64,000 nt of DNA, from the NCBI RefSeq assembly GCF_016811105.1, contig NZ_JAFBGM010000001.1, positions 2,422,126 through 2,486,125 on the forward strand, given 5' to 3'. Position 1 is the stretch's first letter. The number at the start of each line of letters is the position of its first letter. The notes under the pieces were generated by a model. The model was given only the letters and a program-made list of their open reading frames with translations. It was not told the DNA's origin and did no database searches. Both the position numbers and the translations under genes were made by a program. The stretch is from Aurantibacter crassamenti (GTDB lineage: Bacteria; Bacteroidota; Bacteroidia; Flavobacteriales; Flavobacteriaceae). Below are positions 54,671 through 63,376 of this stretch, piece after piece.

Positions 54671-57103
54671 TCACTCTGAACGTAAACTTTTCACTGGGTT
54701 AACTATAGCTGCTTTTATGCTTTGATAACTAACTGTTGCTATGGCTATGCCAATTGCCATTAACGCGGCAAGACCAAAAACCCACCAGGCGATTTCAATT
54801 CGATATGAAAAATCTTGTAGCCATCTATCCATGGCGAACCACCCAAGTGGAATTGAAATTAAAATTCCAATAAAAACTAGTTTTAAAAAGTCTACGGTTA
54901 ATCTATATGAGATTTGACCTACTGATGCACCGAGCACTTTTCTAACACCTATTTCTTTTTTTCGTTTCTCGGCGTTAAATGCTGCCAACCCAAATAAACC
55001 AAGACATGCGATAAGAATTGAAAGAATAGTGAACACGATAAATATTTGTCCTAATTTTTTTTCTGCCTTATACGTTGTATTAAAAGCCTCGTCCATAAAA
55101 GTGTAGTCAAAGGGCTGACCTGGGGCAAGTTTGTTCCAAATATTTTCTATTTGAGCCAAAGAGGTTGATAAATTATCTATCTGCAATTTAATGGCTAGTG
55201 AACCTCTTGATTCACCTATTTGCATGCTTAAACCTCTTATGTTTTTTTTCAAGGTTTCGAAATGGAAATCTTTGACCACGCCTACAATTGTAGTAAAGAC
55301 TACTCCATCATCATCTGTTGGTCTAGTAATTCGTAATCCGATTGCTTCTTCAGGGCTAACATTCATGATTTTCAATGCAGCTTCATTTACAATCAATCCT
55401 AACGAATCTGTTACAATAGACTGGTCAAAATCTCGCCCAGCAACTAATTTTAAATTCATGGTTTTGAGATAGTCATAGTCCACCGTCCAGCTTTGCATTT
55501 GAATGGCATGTTCTTGTTCCATCTTACCTTCTAGAAAATATGAATTGTCTCTTCTGTAAGATTCGGTTGGTAAATAACCAGTTAGGGTTGCATTTTCTAC
55601 GAATGCCAATTGTTGAATTTCTTCTTTAAAATTTTTGGCTTTATCACCTGCCGAATATACATTGTCAACTAGTACAATCTTTTCTTTAGAGTATCCTAAA
55701 TCTTTATTTTGGATAAAATCTAATTGTTGAAAAACCACTATTGTACTTATGATTAAGAATATAGAAATGGCAAATTGAAAAACGACTAATGAGCTTCTTA
55801 AACCAGAACCGCCTGCCGATTTATTGCCACCACCTTTTAAAACTTTGACTGGCATAAAACGTGACATGAAAAAAGCAGGGTAAATACCGGCAAGTAAACC
55901 GATTAGTAATGTAGCCGAAAGCAATACCATCCAAAAAACTGGATTAAGAAAAGGAATCGACATTTCTTTATCTGCCAATTGATTAAAAAATGGCATAGCA
56001 ATAAATGAAATTACCACAGCAAAGAGTAGGGAGAAAAAAGTGATAAGGCCAGATTCTGATAAAAACTGCTGCACCAATTCTCTTTTACCCGAACCTAAGG
56101 TTTTACGAACGCCAACTTCTTTGGCTCTTTTTAAAGAATACGCCGTGGAAAGATTCATAAAATTAACGCAGGCCAACACCATTAGAAACAAGGCTAAAAA
56201 TGATAAGATATATACGTCTTGTATATCACCATTTTCACTAAATTCTGGGTATCTATGTGACTTTAAATGAATATCGGTAAGCGGAATTGTATTGTAGCGA
56301 AGGTAATTTCCGGAAGCCAAAAACTGCTCTGCGGTTATGCCCGGAAAAGTTTCTTGTGCATACGGAATCACATATTGCTCAAACATTTTGTCTATGCCAA
56401 TTTGTACGTCTTCTATTTTTGCAGAAGGTATGAGTTTTACAAAAGTTGGAAAATCATGACTTCCCCATTCATCATCTCTAGATTCTTCCCAACCAGACAT
56501 CGCCATAAAAATATGATGGTCTTTTAAAAAGGAATTTTTAGGTAAATCTTCAATAATACCAGTTACTGTGTAGGTATCGGTATTGCTTAAAATCATTTTT
56601 TGCCCGATAGCATTATTAAGACTAAAATGTTTTTCTGCGGCAGTTTTGGTTAAAACCATTGTGTTTGGTTCTTTTAAAGCCGTTTTTACATCTCCGTGAA
56701 GTAAACTTAAATCAAACATCGTGAAGAACGTATCATCAACAAAGGTTGCATTCGATTCTTTTACATTGTCTGTCACATCACTTTTACGAATTAGCATACT
56801 ATACCTATTCCTAAAACGGGTTGTCATTTCAACTTGGGGAATATCATTTTTGATTGCTGCTGCCATAGGTGCAGAAACTTCGGCAAATTCACGAGCTTCA
56901 CCACCAAATTTTACGTCAGCATTAATACGGTGAATACGATTTGCATCAGTAAACATTTTATCATAACTGAATTCGTCGTAAATATATATTGTGATAAGTA
57001 ATGCCCCCGTCAAACCAATAGCAAGGCCGAATATATTTAGGCCTGTAAAAAAGGGTTGGTTTTTTAGACTTCGCCAAGCTATTTTTAGATGATTTTTAAA
57101 CAT
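54671..57103 (-). CDS. Duplicated MacB/FtsX-type ABC permease (permease 7)
   Basis: An 810-residue permease starting MFKNHLKIAWRSLKNQPFFT. The first FtsX motif is KEVGVRKTLGSGKRELVQQF and the second KEIGVRKVLGASVGQISYRL, preceded by FNAEKRKKE. It ends NPVKSLRSE. A Gly/Ser-rich stretch (GGGNKSAGGSGL) precedes the second-half membrane helix and probably forms the cytoplasmic linker between halves. The stop codon is 2 bp from hairpin repeat copy 3. By eye it is closest to permease 8 in the last quarter (FTILSILIACLGLFGL against FTILAILISCLGLFGL). Confidence 0.9.
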   Translation of the reverse strand: MFKNHLKIAWRSLKNQPFFTGLNIFGLAIGLTGALLITIYIYDEFSYDKMFTDANRIHRINADVKFGGEAREFAEVSAPMAAAIKNDIPQVEMTTRFRNRYSMLIRKSDVTDNVKESNATFVDDTFFTMFDLSLLHGDVKTALKEPNTMVLTKTAAEKHFSLNNAIGQKMILSNTDTYTVTGIIEDLPKNSFLKDHHIFMAMSGWEESRDDEWGSHDFPTFVKLIPSAKIEDVQIGIDKMFEQYVIPYAQETFPGITAEQFLASGNYLRYNTIPLTDIHLKSHRYPEFSENGDIQDVYILSFLALFLMVLACVNFMNLSTAYSLKRAKEVGVRKTLGSGKRELVQQFLSESGLITFFSLLFAVVISFIAMPFFNQLADKEMSIPFLNPVFWMVLLSATLLIGLLAGIYPAFFMSRFMPVKVLKGGGNKSAGGSGLRSSLVVFQFAISIFLIISTIVVFQQLDFIQNKDLGYSKEKIVLVDNVYSAGDKAKNFKEEIQQLAFVENATLTGYLPTESYRRDNSYFLEGKMEQEHAIQMQSWTVDYDYLKTMNLKLVAGRDFDQSIVTDSLGLIVNEAALKIMNVSPEEAIGLRITRPTDDDGVVFTTIVGVVKDFHFETLKKNIRGLSMQIGESRGSLAIKLQIDNLSTSLAQIENIWNKLAPGQPFDYTFMDEAFNTTYKAEKKLGQIFIVFTILSILIACLGLFGLAAFNAEKRKKEIGVRKVLGASVGQISYRLTVDFLKLVFIGILISIPLGWFAMDRWLQDFSYRIEIAWWVFGLAALMAIGIAIATVSYQSIKAAIVNPVKSLRSE

Positions 57104-57118
57104 GATTCTCGTTTTTTG

Positions 57119-57152
57119 ATCCGCTAGAGGCGGACAATTTGATGCTGTTATT
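57119..57152 (-). repeat. Intergenic hairpin repeat, copy 4
   Basis: Minus-strand TCCGC-CTCTA-GCGGA forms a five-pair perfect stem. The flank AATTTGATGCTGTTAT matches copies 2 and 3. Confidence 0.75.
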
Positions 57153-57155
57153 TTT

Positions 57156-59585
57156 TCATTCTGAACGTAAACTTTTAACTGGGTTGGCTACTGCAGATTT
57201 TAAAGATTGTAATCCTACAGTAAGTAATGTGATAACTATAGCAAAGCCACCTGCTAACCCAAATACCCACCATTGAATATCGATACGATAGGTAAAATCT
57301 TCAAGCCAACGTTCAATTAATAAATAGGAAATAGGCGTAGCAATTAAAAAAGCCATACATACTAATTTTATAAAATCTTTAGTGAGTAAGTGCACTACTG
57401 AATGAATGCTGGCACCTAATACTTTTCGAATGCCAATTTCTTTCTTCTTTTGTTCGGCCACATAGGAGATAAGACCGAAGAGTCCGAGACAACTGATTAA
57501 AATTGCAAGTATTGTAAAGACTATAGAAATTTGACCCAAGCGCTTTTCTTCGTCATATAGTTTCTCAACTTCTTTGTCTACAAATCTATAGTCGAAGGGA
57601 ATATTATTGACAGTTGATTTCCACTGTGATTCTAAATTTGAAAGTAGTTGTTCATAGTTGTCGGTTTCAGTTTTTATAAACAACCAGTTGGGTTCATTTT
57701 CTTTATGTAAAAATAATGGGGCAATTTCATCTTTTAAAGTGGCATAATGAAAGTCTGAAACAAGACCAATTATCTCCATCTCATACGTTTCATCACCGTA
57801 ACTTTGTACAAGTTTTGAGTTTAAGACTTCTTCTCTTTTTATATTAAAAGCTTTAATGGTAGCTTCATTCACTATAATTTGGTTGGTTGTATCCCCTTCA
57901 CGGAAATCTCTTCCTTTTAAAAATGGAATTCCCATTGTTTTAAAATAACCATCGCTTACACCATTGCGTTTTACAATAATATTTTTTTCTCTACTGCCAC
58001 CAGGTAAGTATAAACCGTTATCCGCTAGTACAATTTCTGATGGCGCATAATTTCCGCTAGATACATTAAGAACACCTGGGATATTTAAAAAAGCAGCTTT
58101 AATAGATTCAAACTTACTCGATGCTTCATTGGTGCCAATGCGTAACGCTAATAAATTATTTTTTTGAAAGCCTAGATTTTTACTCTGGGTATATTGAAAT
58201 TGTTGGGTAATAACAATAACTGTTGCGACTAAACCTATTGAAACAACAAACTGAAAAACAACCAAAGTCTTTCTAAAATTGCCATTCCCAGAGTTTAATA
58301 AATTTGAACCTTTTAATGCTTTTACGGGTTTTATTGAGGATAATATAATTGCGGGATATATACCAGCGACAAGACCCGTGAAAATTCCTAATCCAAATAA
58401 AATGAAACCGATTTTCCAGTTTAACAAATTAAGATAGCTCAAAGATTCTTGCGTAAGATCGTTGACAAATGGTAAAAGAAAAATAGCAATGGGTATACTA
58501 ATTATCATTGCGAAAATTGATAGCAAAATTGATTCGCTTAAGAACTGTCGCATTAGTGCATTTTTACCTGCACCTACTACTTTGCGAACCCCAATTTCTT
58601 TTGATCTTTTACTTGCACGTGCTGTACTTAGGTTTATGAAGTTGATACAAGCTACAAGTTGAATAAAAAATGCTAAAGTCAATAAAAAATACAGGTACTT
58701 AATATTCGATACTTTATCAATTTGGTTTTTTCGTCCATTAGAATATAAATGAATATCGGTTAGGTTAATAAGTGAGAGTATCTTATTATCCATACCAGCA
58801 TCAGAAAGATTTTTACCTCCTCGTTTTTGAATGAATTCTGGTAACTTATTTTGAAGACTAATAGGGTTGCCTTTGTTGGTAAGTTTTATGTAACTGTATA
58901 CAAAATTGTTGGTTGCGAAATCATCAAAAGTTTGTACAAAAGTTCCCATACCGGGAGTGCTCATACTAACAATGTAATTTGGGTTAAGGTGTGTTTTGTC
59001 AGATTTCTCATCAAAAACACCTTTTACAGTCAGTATTTGTGCATCTTCACCTGTACCCCAAACCACCGTTTTATCCAATACATCATAATTACCAAACATT
59101 TTATTTGCCAATTGCGATGAAAGTACCAAAGCATTCGGTCCGTTAAGTGCAGTTTTACTATTGCCTTTTAAAAACTTATAATCAAACATTTTAAAAAATG
59201 TAGAATCTGCCATGTAACTTCTAGGCTCATAAAAGGCATCATTACTTTCTGATGCTCGTATTAAATTGCTATAGAAAACATCGGTAAGTACAATTCTTGT
59301 TACTTCTTCAACTTCGCCAAAATCTTCTTTCATGGCAAAAGCAATTGGAGGTGAGGTGGTTGCAGAATCAAAATTTTCGTGACCGTCACGTTCAATAATG
59401 GTTTCTACTCTATAAATAGATGCTGCATCCGTAAAATGAACATCAAAACCAAACTGTGCAAAAACATAAAGTAGAATAGTAAGGCAACTAACTGTACCTA
59501 ATGTTAATCCTAGCAGATTAATAATAGTTTGTTGCTTATTCTTAGATAGATTTCTCCAAGCTATTTTGATGTTATTTTTTAACAT
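57156..59585 (-). CDS. Duplicated MacB/FtsX-type ABC permease (permease 8)
   Basis: An 809-residue permease starting MLKNNIKIAWRNLSKNKQQT, the first of six consecutive permease genes after the ATPase. The first FtsX motif is KEIGVRKVVGAGKNALMRQF and the second KEIGIRKVLGASIHSVVHLL. It ends NPVKSLRSE. The periplasmic domain of the second half includes YLPGGSREKNIIVKRNG, with no counterpart that I can see in the others. It lies 92 bp downstream of the canonical ATPase gene, a wider gap than in the rest of the unit, with no terminator or repeat in between. Confidence 0.9.
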   Translation of the reverse strand: MLKNNIKIAWRNLSKNKQQTIINLLGLTLGTVSCLTILLYVFAQFGFDVHFTDAASIYRVETIIERDGHENFDSATTSPPIAFAMKEDFGEVEEVTRIVLTDVFYSNLIRASESNDAFYEPRSYMADSTFFKMFDYKFLKGNSKTALNGPNALVLSSQLANKMFGNYDVLDKTVVWGTGEDAQILTVKGVFDEKSDKTHLNPNYIVSMSTPGMGTFVQTFDDFATNNFVYSYIKLTNKGNPISLQNKLPEFIQKRGGKNLSDAGMDNKILSLINLTDIHLYSNGRKNQIDKVSNIKYLYFLLTLAFFIQLVACINFINLSTARASKRSKEIGVRKVVGAGKNALMRQFLSESILLSIFAMIISIPIAIFLLPFVNDLTQESLSYLNLLNWKIGFILFGLGIFTGLVAGIYPAIILSSIKPVKALKGSNLLNSGNGNFRKTLVVFQFVVSIGLVATVIVITQQFQYTQSKNLGFQKNNLLALRIGTNEASSKFESIKAAFLNIPGVLNVSSGNYAPSEIVLADNGLYLPGGSREKNIIVKRNGVSDGYFKTMGIPFLKGRDFREGDTTNQIIVNEATIKAFNIKREEVLNSKLVQSYGDETYEMEIIGLVSDFHYATLKDEIAPLFLHKENEPNWLFIKTETDNYEQLLSNLESQWKSTVNNIPFDYRFVDKEVEKLYDEEKRLGQISIVFTILAILISCLGLFGLISYVAEQKKKEIGIRKVLGASIHSVVHLLTKDFIKLVCMAFLIATPISYLLIERWLEDFTYRIDIQWWVFGLAGGFAIVITLLTVGLQSLKSAVANPVKSLRSE

Positions 59586-59677
59586 GACTCTCGTTTTTTG
59601 ATTGATAACTGCAATGTTGTCCTTGATTAGGGGACCTTGATTGATGAATAAACTCCTTTTTCTTCGAGAATTTGCTT

Positions 59678-60373
59678 TTAAATGGTTGCCCCGATAGCTC
59701 TATTTTTATTTTCAGTAACAATTTGGCCATCGAATAAATTGATGACTCTGTGTGCGTAATGTGAATCTCGATCTGAGTGGGTTACCATAACAATTGTAGT
59801 ACCTTCTTGATTTAATTCTGTTAAAAGATTCATTACTTCAATTCCGTTTTTTGAATCTAAGTTACCCGTTGGTTCATCCGCAAGAATTAATTTTGGATTT
59901 GTTACTACGGCTCTTGCGATGGCAACTCGTTGTTGCTGACCACCAGATAATTGATGTGGAAAATGTTTTTCTCGGTGTGCGATCTTCATACGTTCGAGTA
60001 CTTTCATCACTTTTTCGCGACGTTCACTTTTTCCCATTTTAAGGTAAATCAACGGTAATTCTACATTTTCGAAAACCGTTAGCTCGTCAATAAGGTTAAA
60101 ACTCTGAAAAACGAAACCTAAGTTTCCTTTTCGCAGTTCGGTACGTTGGCGTTCTTTAAGTCCGCCCACCTCATGACCAGCAAATTGGTAGCTGCCTTCA
60201 GTAGGGTTGTCAAGCATACCGATAATGTTCAGCAGCGTAGATTTACCACAACCAGAGGGTCCCATAATTGCCGCAAATTCACCATCTTCAACTTTAAAGT
60301 TTACATTATTTAGTGCCAAGGTTTCTACTTCTTCAGTTCTAAAACTTTTCTTTAAGTTTTGTATTTGTATCAT
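59678..60373 (-). CDS. ABC transporter ATP-binding protein, MacB/LolD type (canonical)
   Basis: A 231-residue ATPase with all standard motifs: Walker A GPSGCGKST (residues 38-46), Q-loop GFVFQSFNLIDEL, signature LSGGQQQRVAIARAV, Walker [14 protein letters not shown] with the normal D-loop, and switch histidine in VTHSDRDSHY. It is the only fully canonical ATPase of the array and is encoded between the adaptor and permease 8. It is therefore the best candidate to energise permeases 3-8 and possibly all eight. A MacAB-TolC-like tripartite exporter is the natural model, with this protein as the cytoplasmic motor. Confidence 0.94.
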   Translation of the reverse strand: MIQIQNLKKSFRTEEVETLALNNVNFKVEDGEFAAIMGPSGCGKSTLLNIIGMLDNPTEGSYQFAGHEVGGLKERQRTELRKGNLGFVFQSFNLIDELTVFENVELPLIYLKMGKSERREKVMKVLERMKIAHREKHFPHQLSGGQQQRVAIARAVVTNPKLILADEPTGNLDSKNGIEVMNLLTELNQEGTTIVMVTHSDRDSHYAHRVINLFDGQIVTENKNRAIGATI

Positions 60374-60434
60374 ATCTTGTTTTCTAATTGATTGTTGTTA
60401 TAAAAGACTATTGTATTTCGTTTTCGTAACAGTT

Positions 60435-61685
60435 TTATTTTAAAACTATTTTTTCTGCTTCTCCAAAACTATCGTAATTACTGGTTATTACTTTTTCACC
60501 AGCCCGCAGGCCTTCTAACACTTCATAGTATCTAGAGTTTTGTTTTCCGATACGTATGTTTCGTTTTAATGCTTCATCACCGTCGGCGTTTACCACAAAA
60601 ATCCATTGACCACCCGTACTTTGAAAAAAGCTGCCTTTTGGCAACAATAAGGCATCGTTTGATTCACCTAATTGTAATTTGATATTATAGCTTTGCCCAG
60701 ATCTAATGGTTTCTGGTTTTTCTTCTGTAAAAACTAAATCCACTTTAAATTTTCCGTTACGTACTTCGGGGTATACTTTTCGCAATCGTAACGGGAACGC
60801 ATTGCCATTACGCTCTAGTACTGCAACTAAATCGCGTTGTACGCGATCAATATAATGTTCATCAATACTAGCTTCAATTTTGTAATCGGTAAGTACATTA
60901 ATTTGTCCGATGCGCTGACCTTGCGTTATATTTTGGCCAATTTCGGCATCAAGAAAACCCAGTTGTCCATCTGCAGGAGCACGTACGTTAAGATGATCTA
61001 AACGTTGGTAAACCATACCCAATGTTTTATGCATCCGATTTAAATCAGCTTCTAAAACAGGTAATGAAGTCTCTCTTAATTCATCGTCATTTTCGGTCTG
61101 TACTTTTACTATTTCATATTGTTTTTGAGAAAGTTCATAGTTTTCTTTAGAGAGTTGATATTCTTCTTTTGAAATCAATTCATCTTCAAACAGCGCTTGG
61201 TTTTGTTCAAAATTTCTTTTCAATCGTTGCAACTCCGTACTGGCCGTTGCTAAAGATTTTCTTCCATTTATTTGTCGTGAATCAAATTCAAGTCTTGTAG
61301 AACGTAAATTATTTTCCTTCAAGGCCATATTACTTTCACTGTTTAAAATCTGCTCGTAAAGGCCAATGTTATCAAGCTTTAAAATGATATCACCCTTTTT
61401 GACCATCGCACCTTCTTCTATCAATTTTTCATCAACTCGGCCACCTTCGTATGCATCCATATAAATAGTAGCAATAGGAGCAACATTACCATTTATAGTA
61501 ATGTAGTCATCAAATTTACCCTGCGTAACATCAGCTATTGATAGCTTATCTTTTTCAGTTCTAAAGGTTGACACCGATGTAGCGAATAGCAATTGATATC
61601 CCACAAAAAGTATTAAAATGCCAAGCGCAATATATCCGTAATGTTTTGGGCGTAATCCTTTTTTCTTTTCTAGTTGTATGTCCAT
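60435..61685 (-). CDS. HlyD/MacA-type periplasmic adaptor protein
   Basis: A 416-residue membrane-fusion protein. The first 16 residues are charged and cytoplasmic, followed by one anchor (YIALGILILFVGYQLLFA). The lipoyl half YEGGRVDEKLIEEGAMVKKG precedes a long coiled coil (about residues 110-225, rich in Leu, Glu and Gln) and the second lipoyl half VRAPADGQLGFLDAEIGQNI. Beta-barrel and membrane-proximal domains end with VLEGLRAGEKVITSNYDSFG. It would connect an ABC permease to the TolC-type channel encoded just upstream. It is the only adaptor in the window, so it probably serves several or all permeases. Confidence 0.92.
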   Translation of the reverse strand: MDIQLEKKKGLRPKHYGYIALGILILFVGYQLLFATSVSTFRTEKDKLSIADVTQGKFDDYITINGNVAPIATIYMDAYEGGRVDEKLIEEGAMVKKGDIILKLDNIGLYEQILNSESNMALKENNLRSTRLEFDSRQINGRKSLATASTELQRLKRNFEQNQALFEDELISKEEYQLSKENYELSQKQYEIVKVQTENDDELRETSLPVLEADLNRMHKTLGMVYQRLDHLNVRAPADGQLGFLDAEIGQNITQGQRIGQINVLTDYKIEASIDEHYIDRVQRDLVAVLERNGNAFPLRLRKVYPEVRNGKFKVDLVFTEEKPETIRSGQSYNIKLQLGESNDALLLPKGSFFQSTGGQWIFVVNADGDEALKRNIRIGKQNSRYYEVLEGLRAGEKVITSNYDSFGEAEKIVLK

Positions 61686-61753
61686 TTTTTCTTTGTTCGT
61701 TGTTTACTATCGCTTGATAGATTTTGAAATGCTAATACACTTCATGCTGCTTT

Positions 61754-63097
61754 TTAATTAATATTAAATACGGGTAACCCATTATAAAAATCGAGTGTAC
61801 TTTGATTGATTTCTGACCTTAATCGTACTTGTAAATTTTCGTTTTGAGCACTTGCAAATAGATTTTTAGCGGTAAAAAGTTCAATTGCATTTATCATCCC
61901 TTTTTCATAACGTTTCTGAGCAATAGTAAATGCCAGTTGCTGCGCTTCCATTTTTTTTGTACTCTGATCAACTTCTATTTGTAAGGCTTCATATTCTTGA
62001 ACTAATTGTTGAATGGTTTGAAAAAGTTCTTGTTCTTGAATTTCTAGATTATTCTCGCTACGCAGACGTTCTATTTTGGCTTGTTTTACTCTTGATCTTG
62101 CAGACCAACCATTACTAATAGGTACGCTTAAATTTAAACCAACATATTGAGAAGTGTTATCTCTAAACTGCTCACGAAAGGGTAGGGTGTTACCTAAAGT
62201 ATCTCTGGTTGTTTCAAAATAACCAGTACCCGTTCCGGCAAAAGCTGATAATGACGGATATAATCTACCACGAGCAATTGCAACCTGCTTTTTTGCAGCC
62301 ATAGCACGTAATTCTTGTGCTTTGATCATTGGAAAAAATTCTTTAGCAGTTGCATAAACAGAATCTGTCTGCACGGTATTTTGTTGTTCAATAGTCTCTT
62401 TTTGCAGCACTGATTGAATTTCAATTTCACTTGTGTTTTCAATATTCATTTCTTGAATTAAGAGCAACTTAGCAGCCTTTAACTGATTCTCGCTTTGTGT
62501 AAGATTCAATTTATCAGTAAGTAATAATGATTCTGCTTCATAACGATCAGCACCGGCTTTTAGACCAAGTTCAATTTGCTTATTAACTAAATCAAAATTT
62601 GATTGCGAAACGTCTAATTGTTCATTAGCAATGGCCACTAAACCTTCATAAAATTGAATGTCATAGAACACTTGCATTACCCGAAAGGCAAGTAAGTATT
62701 TTTGTTGCAATGCATCTTGTTGTGTTGCTTTATACAAAAATTTAGAGGCTTTAATTGAATTTAATTTTTGAAAGCCCTGAAAAAGATCAATTGATGATTC
62801 TAAAGAATAATTGTTAGAAAAGAAATCTTGGGTAACGAATGTTCCTGTATTTGGATCTTCAGCTCTACCAAAACTGATATTATAACTAGTACCTGCGTTT
62901 ATATTTGGTAGTAGATTTCGAACTGATTGCCGATAGGTTTCTTTACCAGATTGCTCTGTATAATTAAAATCATTGAGTTGTAAATTATGAGTTAAAGCGT
63001 AAGCAATACATTCGTCTAGTGTCCATTTTTCTTGGGCAGCAACTCGTGATCCAATAAGGACCAGCAATGTAAGTAGTATTGAAAATTTCAAATTCAT
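61754..63097 (-). CDS. TolC-family outer-membrane efflux protein
   Basis: A 447-residue outer-membrane channel. From the ATG at 63097 the N-terminus MNLKFSILLTLLVLIGSRVA is a signal peptide ending near VAAQE. An ATG six codons earlier would add an unneeded extension and is closer to the predicted transcript start. The typical WTLDECIAYALTHNLQL opening is followed by two outer-membrane-efflux repeats with long helices, for example DRYEAESLLLTDKLNLTQSE and KRYEKGMINAIELFTAKNLF. It is the first gene of the long unit, about 15 bases from a sigma-54-like promoter start. It diverges from the regulator at 63.4 kb. Confidence 0.93.
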   Translation of the reverse strand: MNLKFSILLTLLVLIGSRVAAQEKWTLDECIAYALTHNLQLNDFNYTEQSGKETYRQSVRNLLPNINAGTSYNISFGRAEDPNTGTFVTQDFFSNNYSLESSIDLFQGFQKLNSIKASKFLYKATQQDALQQKYLLAFRVMQVFYDIQFYEGLVAIANEQLDVSQSNFDLVNKQIELGLKAGADRYEAESLLLTDKLNLTQSENQLKAAKLLLIQEMNIENTSEIEIQSVLQKETIEQQNTVQTDSVYATAKEFFPMIKAQELRAMAAKKQVAIARGRLYPSLSAFAGTGTGYFETTRDTLGNTLPFREQFRDNTSQYVGLNLSVPISNGWSARSRVKQAKIERLRSENNLEIQEQELFQTIQQLVQEYEALQIEVDQSTKKMEAQQLAFTIAQKRYEKGMINAIELFTAKNLFASAQNENLQVRLRSEINQSTLDFYNGLPVFNIN

Positions 63098-63121
63098 AAT
63101 ATATTGATATGCCAATCTATT

Positions 63122-63137
63122 AGCTATTCATGTGCCA
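63122..63137 (-). promoter_or_regulatory. Sigma-54 promoter of the TolC - adaptor - ATPase - permease unit
   Basis: On the minus strand TGGCACATGAATAGCT has the exact TGGCAC -24 half and GG-N10-GC spacing, with one mismatch to TTGCW in the -12 half. Transcription would start near 63112, about 15 bases before the ATG of the TolC gene. It is the best of the three matches in the array. Confidence 0.65.
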
Positions 63138-63192
63138 TAAAATTAACAATCTGAATATCAGTTGGTTGCGATTAATTTTAAAAAATGAATCG

Positions 63193-63230
63193 TTTTACAC
63201 TGTAAAATAGTTTTACAAGTATTGTCAAAA
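63193..63230. promoter_or_regulatory. Paired dyads (upstream activator sites) for the 63.1-kb promoter
   Basis: TTTTACA-C-TGTAAAA (63193-63207) is a perfect palindrome. TTTTACA-AGTAT-TGTCAAAA (63211-63230) is near perfect. Their centres are about 20 bp apart, about 64 and 85 bp upstream of the -24 GG. The gene for a sigma-54 activator starts 147 bp further on. Confidence 0.6.
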
Positions 63231-63376
63231 AATTGGACACATTGCTCAAAAAGTAAATTACTAATTGTAGTTTTAAAAATACGTTGACTCCCATTAATAG
63301 GAGTCTCAATACAATTTTATAATTGATTGAATTTAATTGGAATGTTTTTTGGGAGCTTTTTACTAAACTGTGAAAT

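Noticed and set aside
37576-59585. The constant NPxKSLRxE ending of the permeases as a novel docking signal.
   Set aside because: Similar endings occur widely in MacB-type permeases, so it is a family feature rather than something specific to this array.
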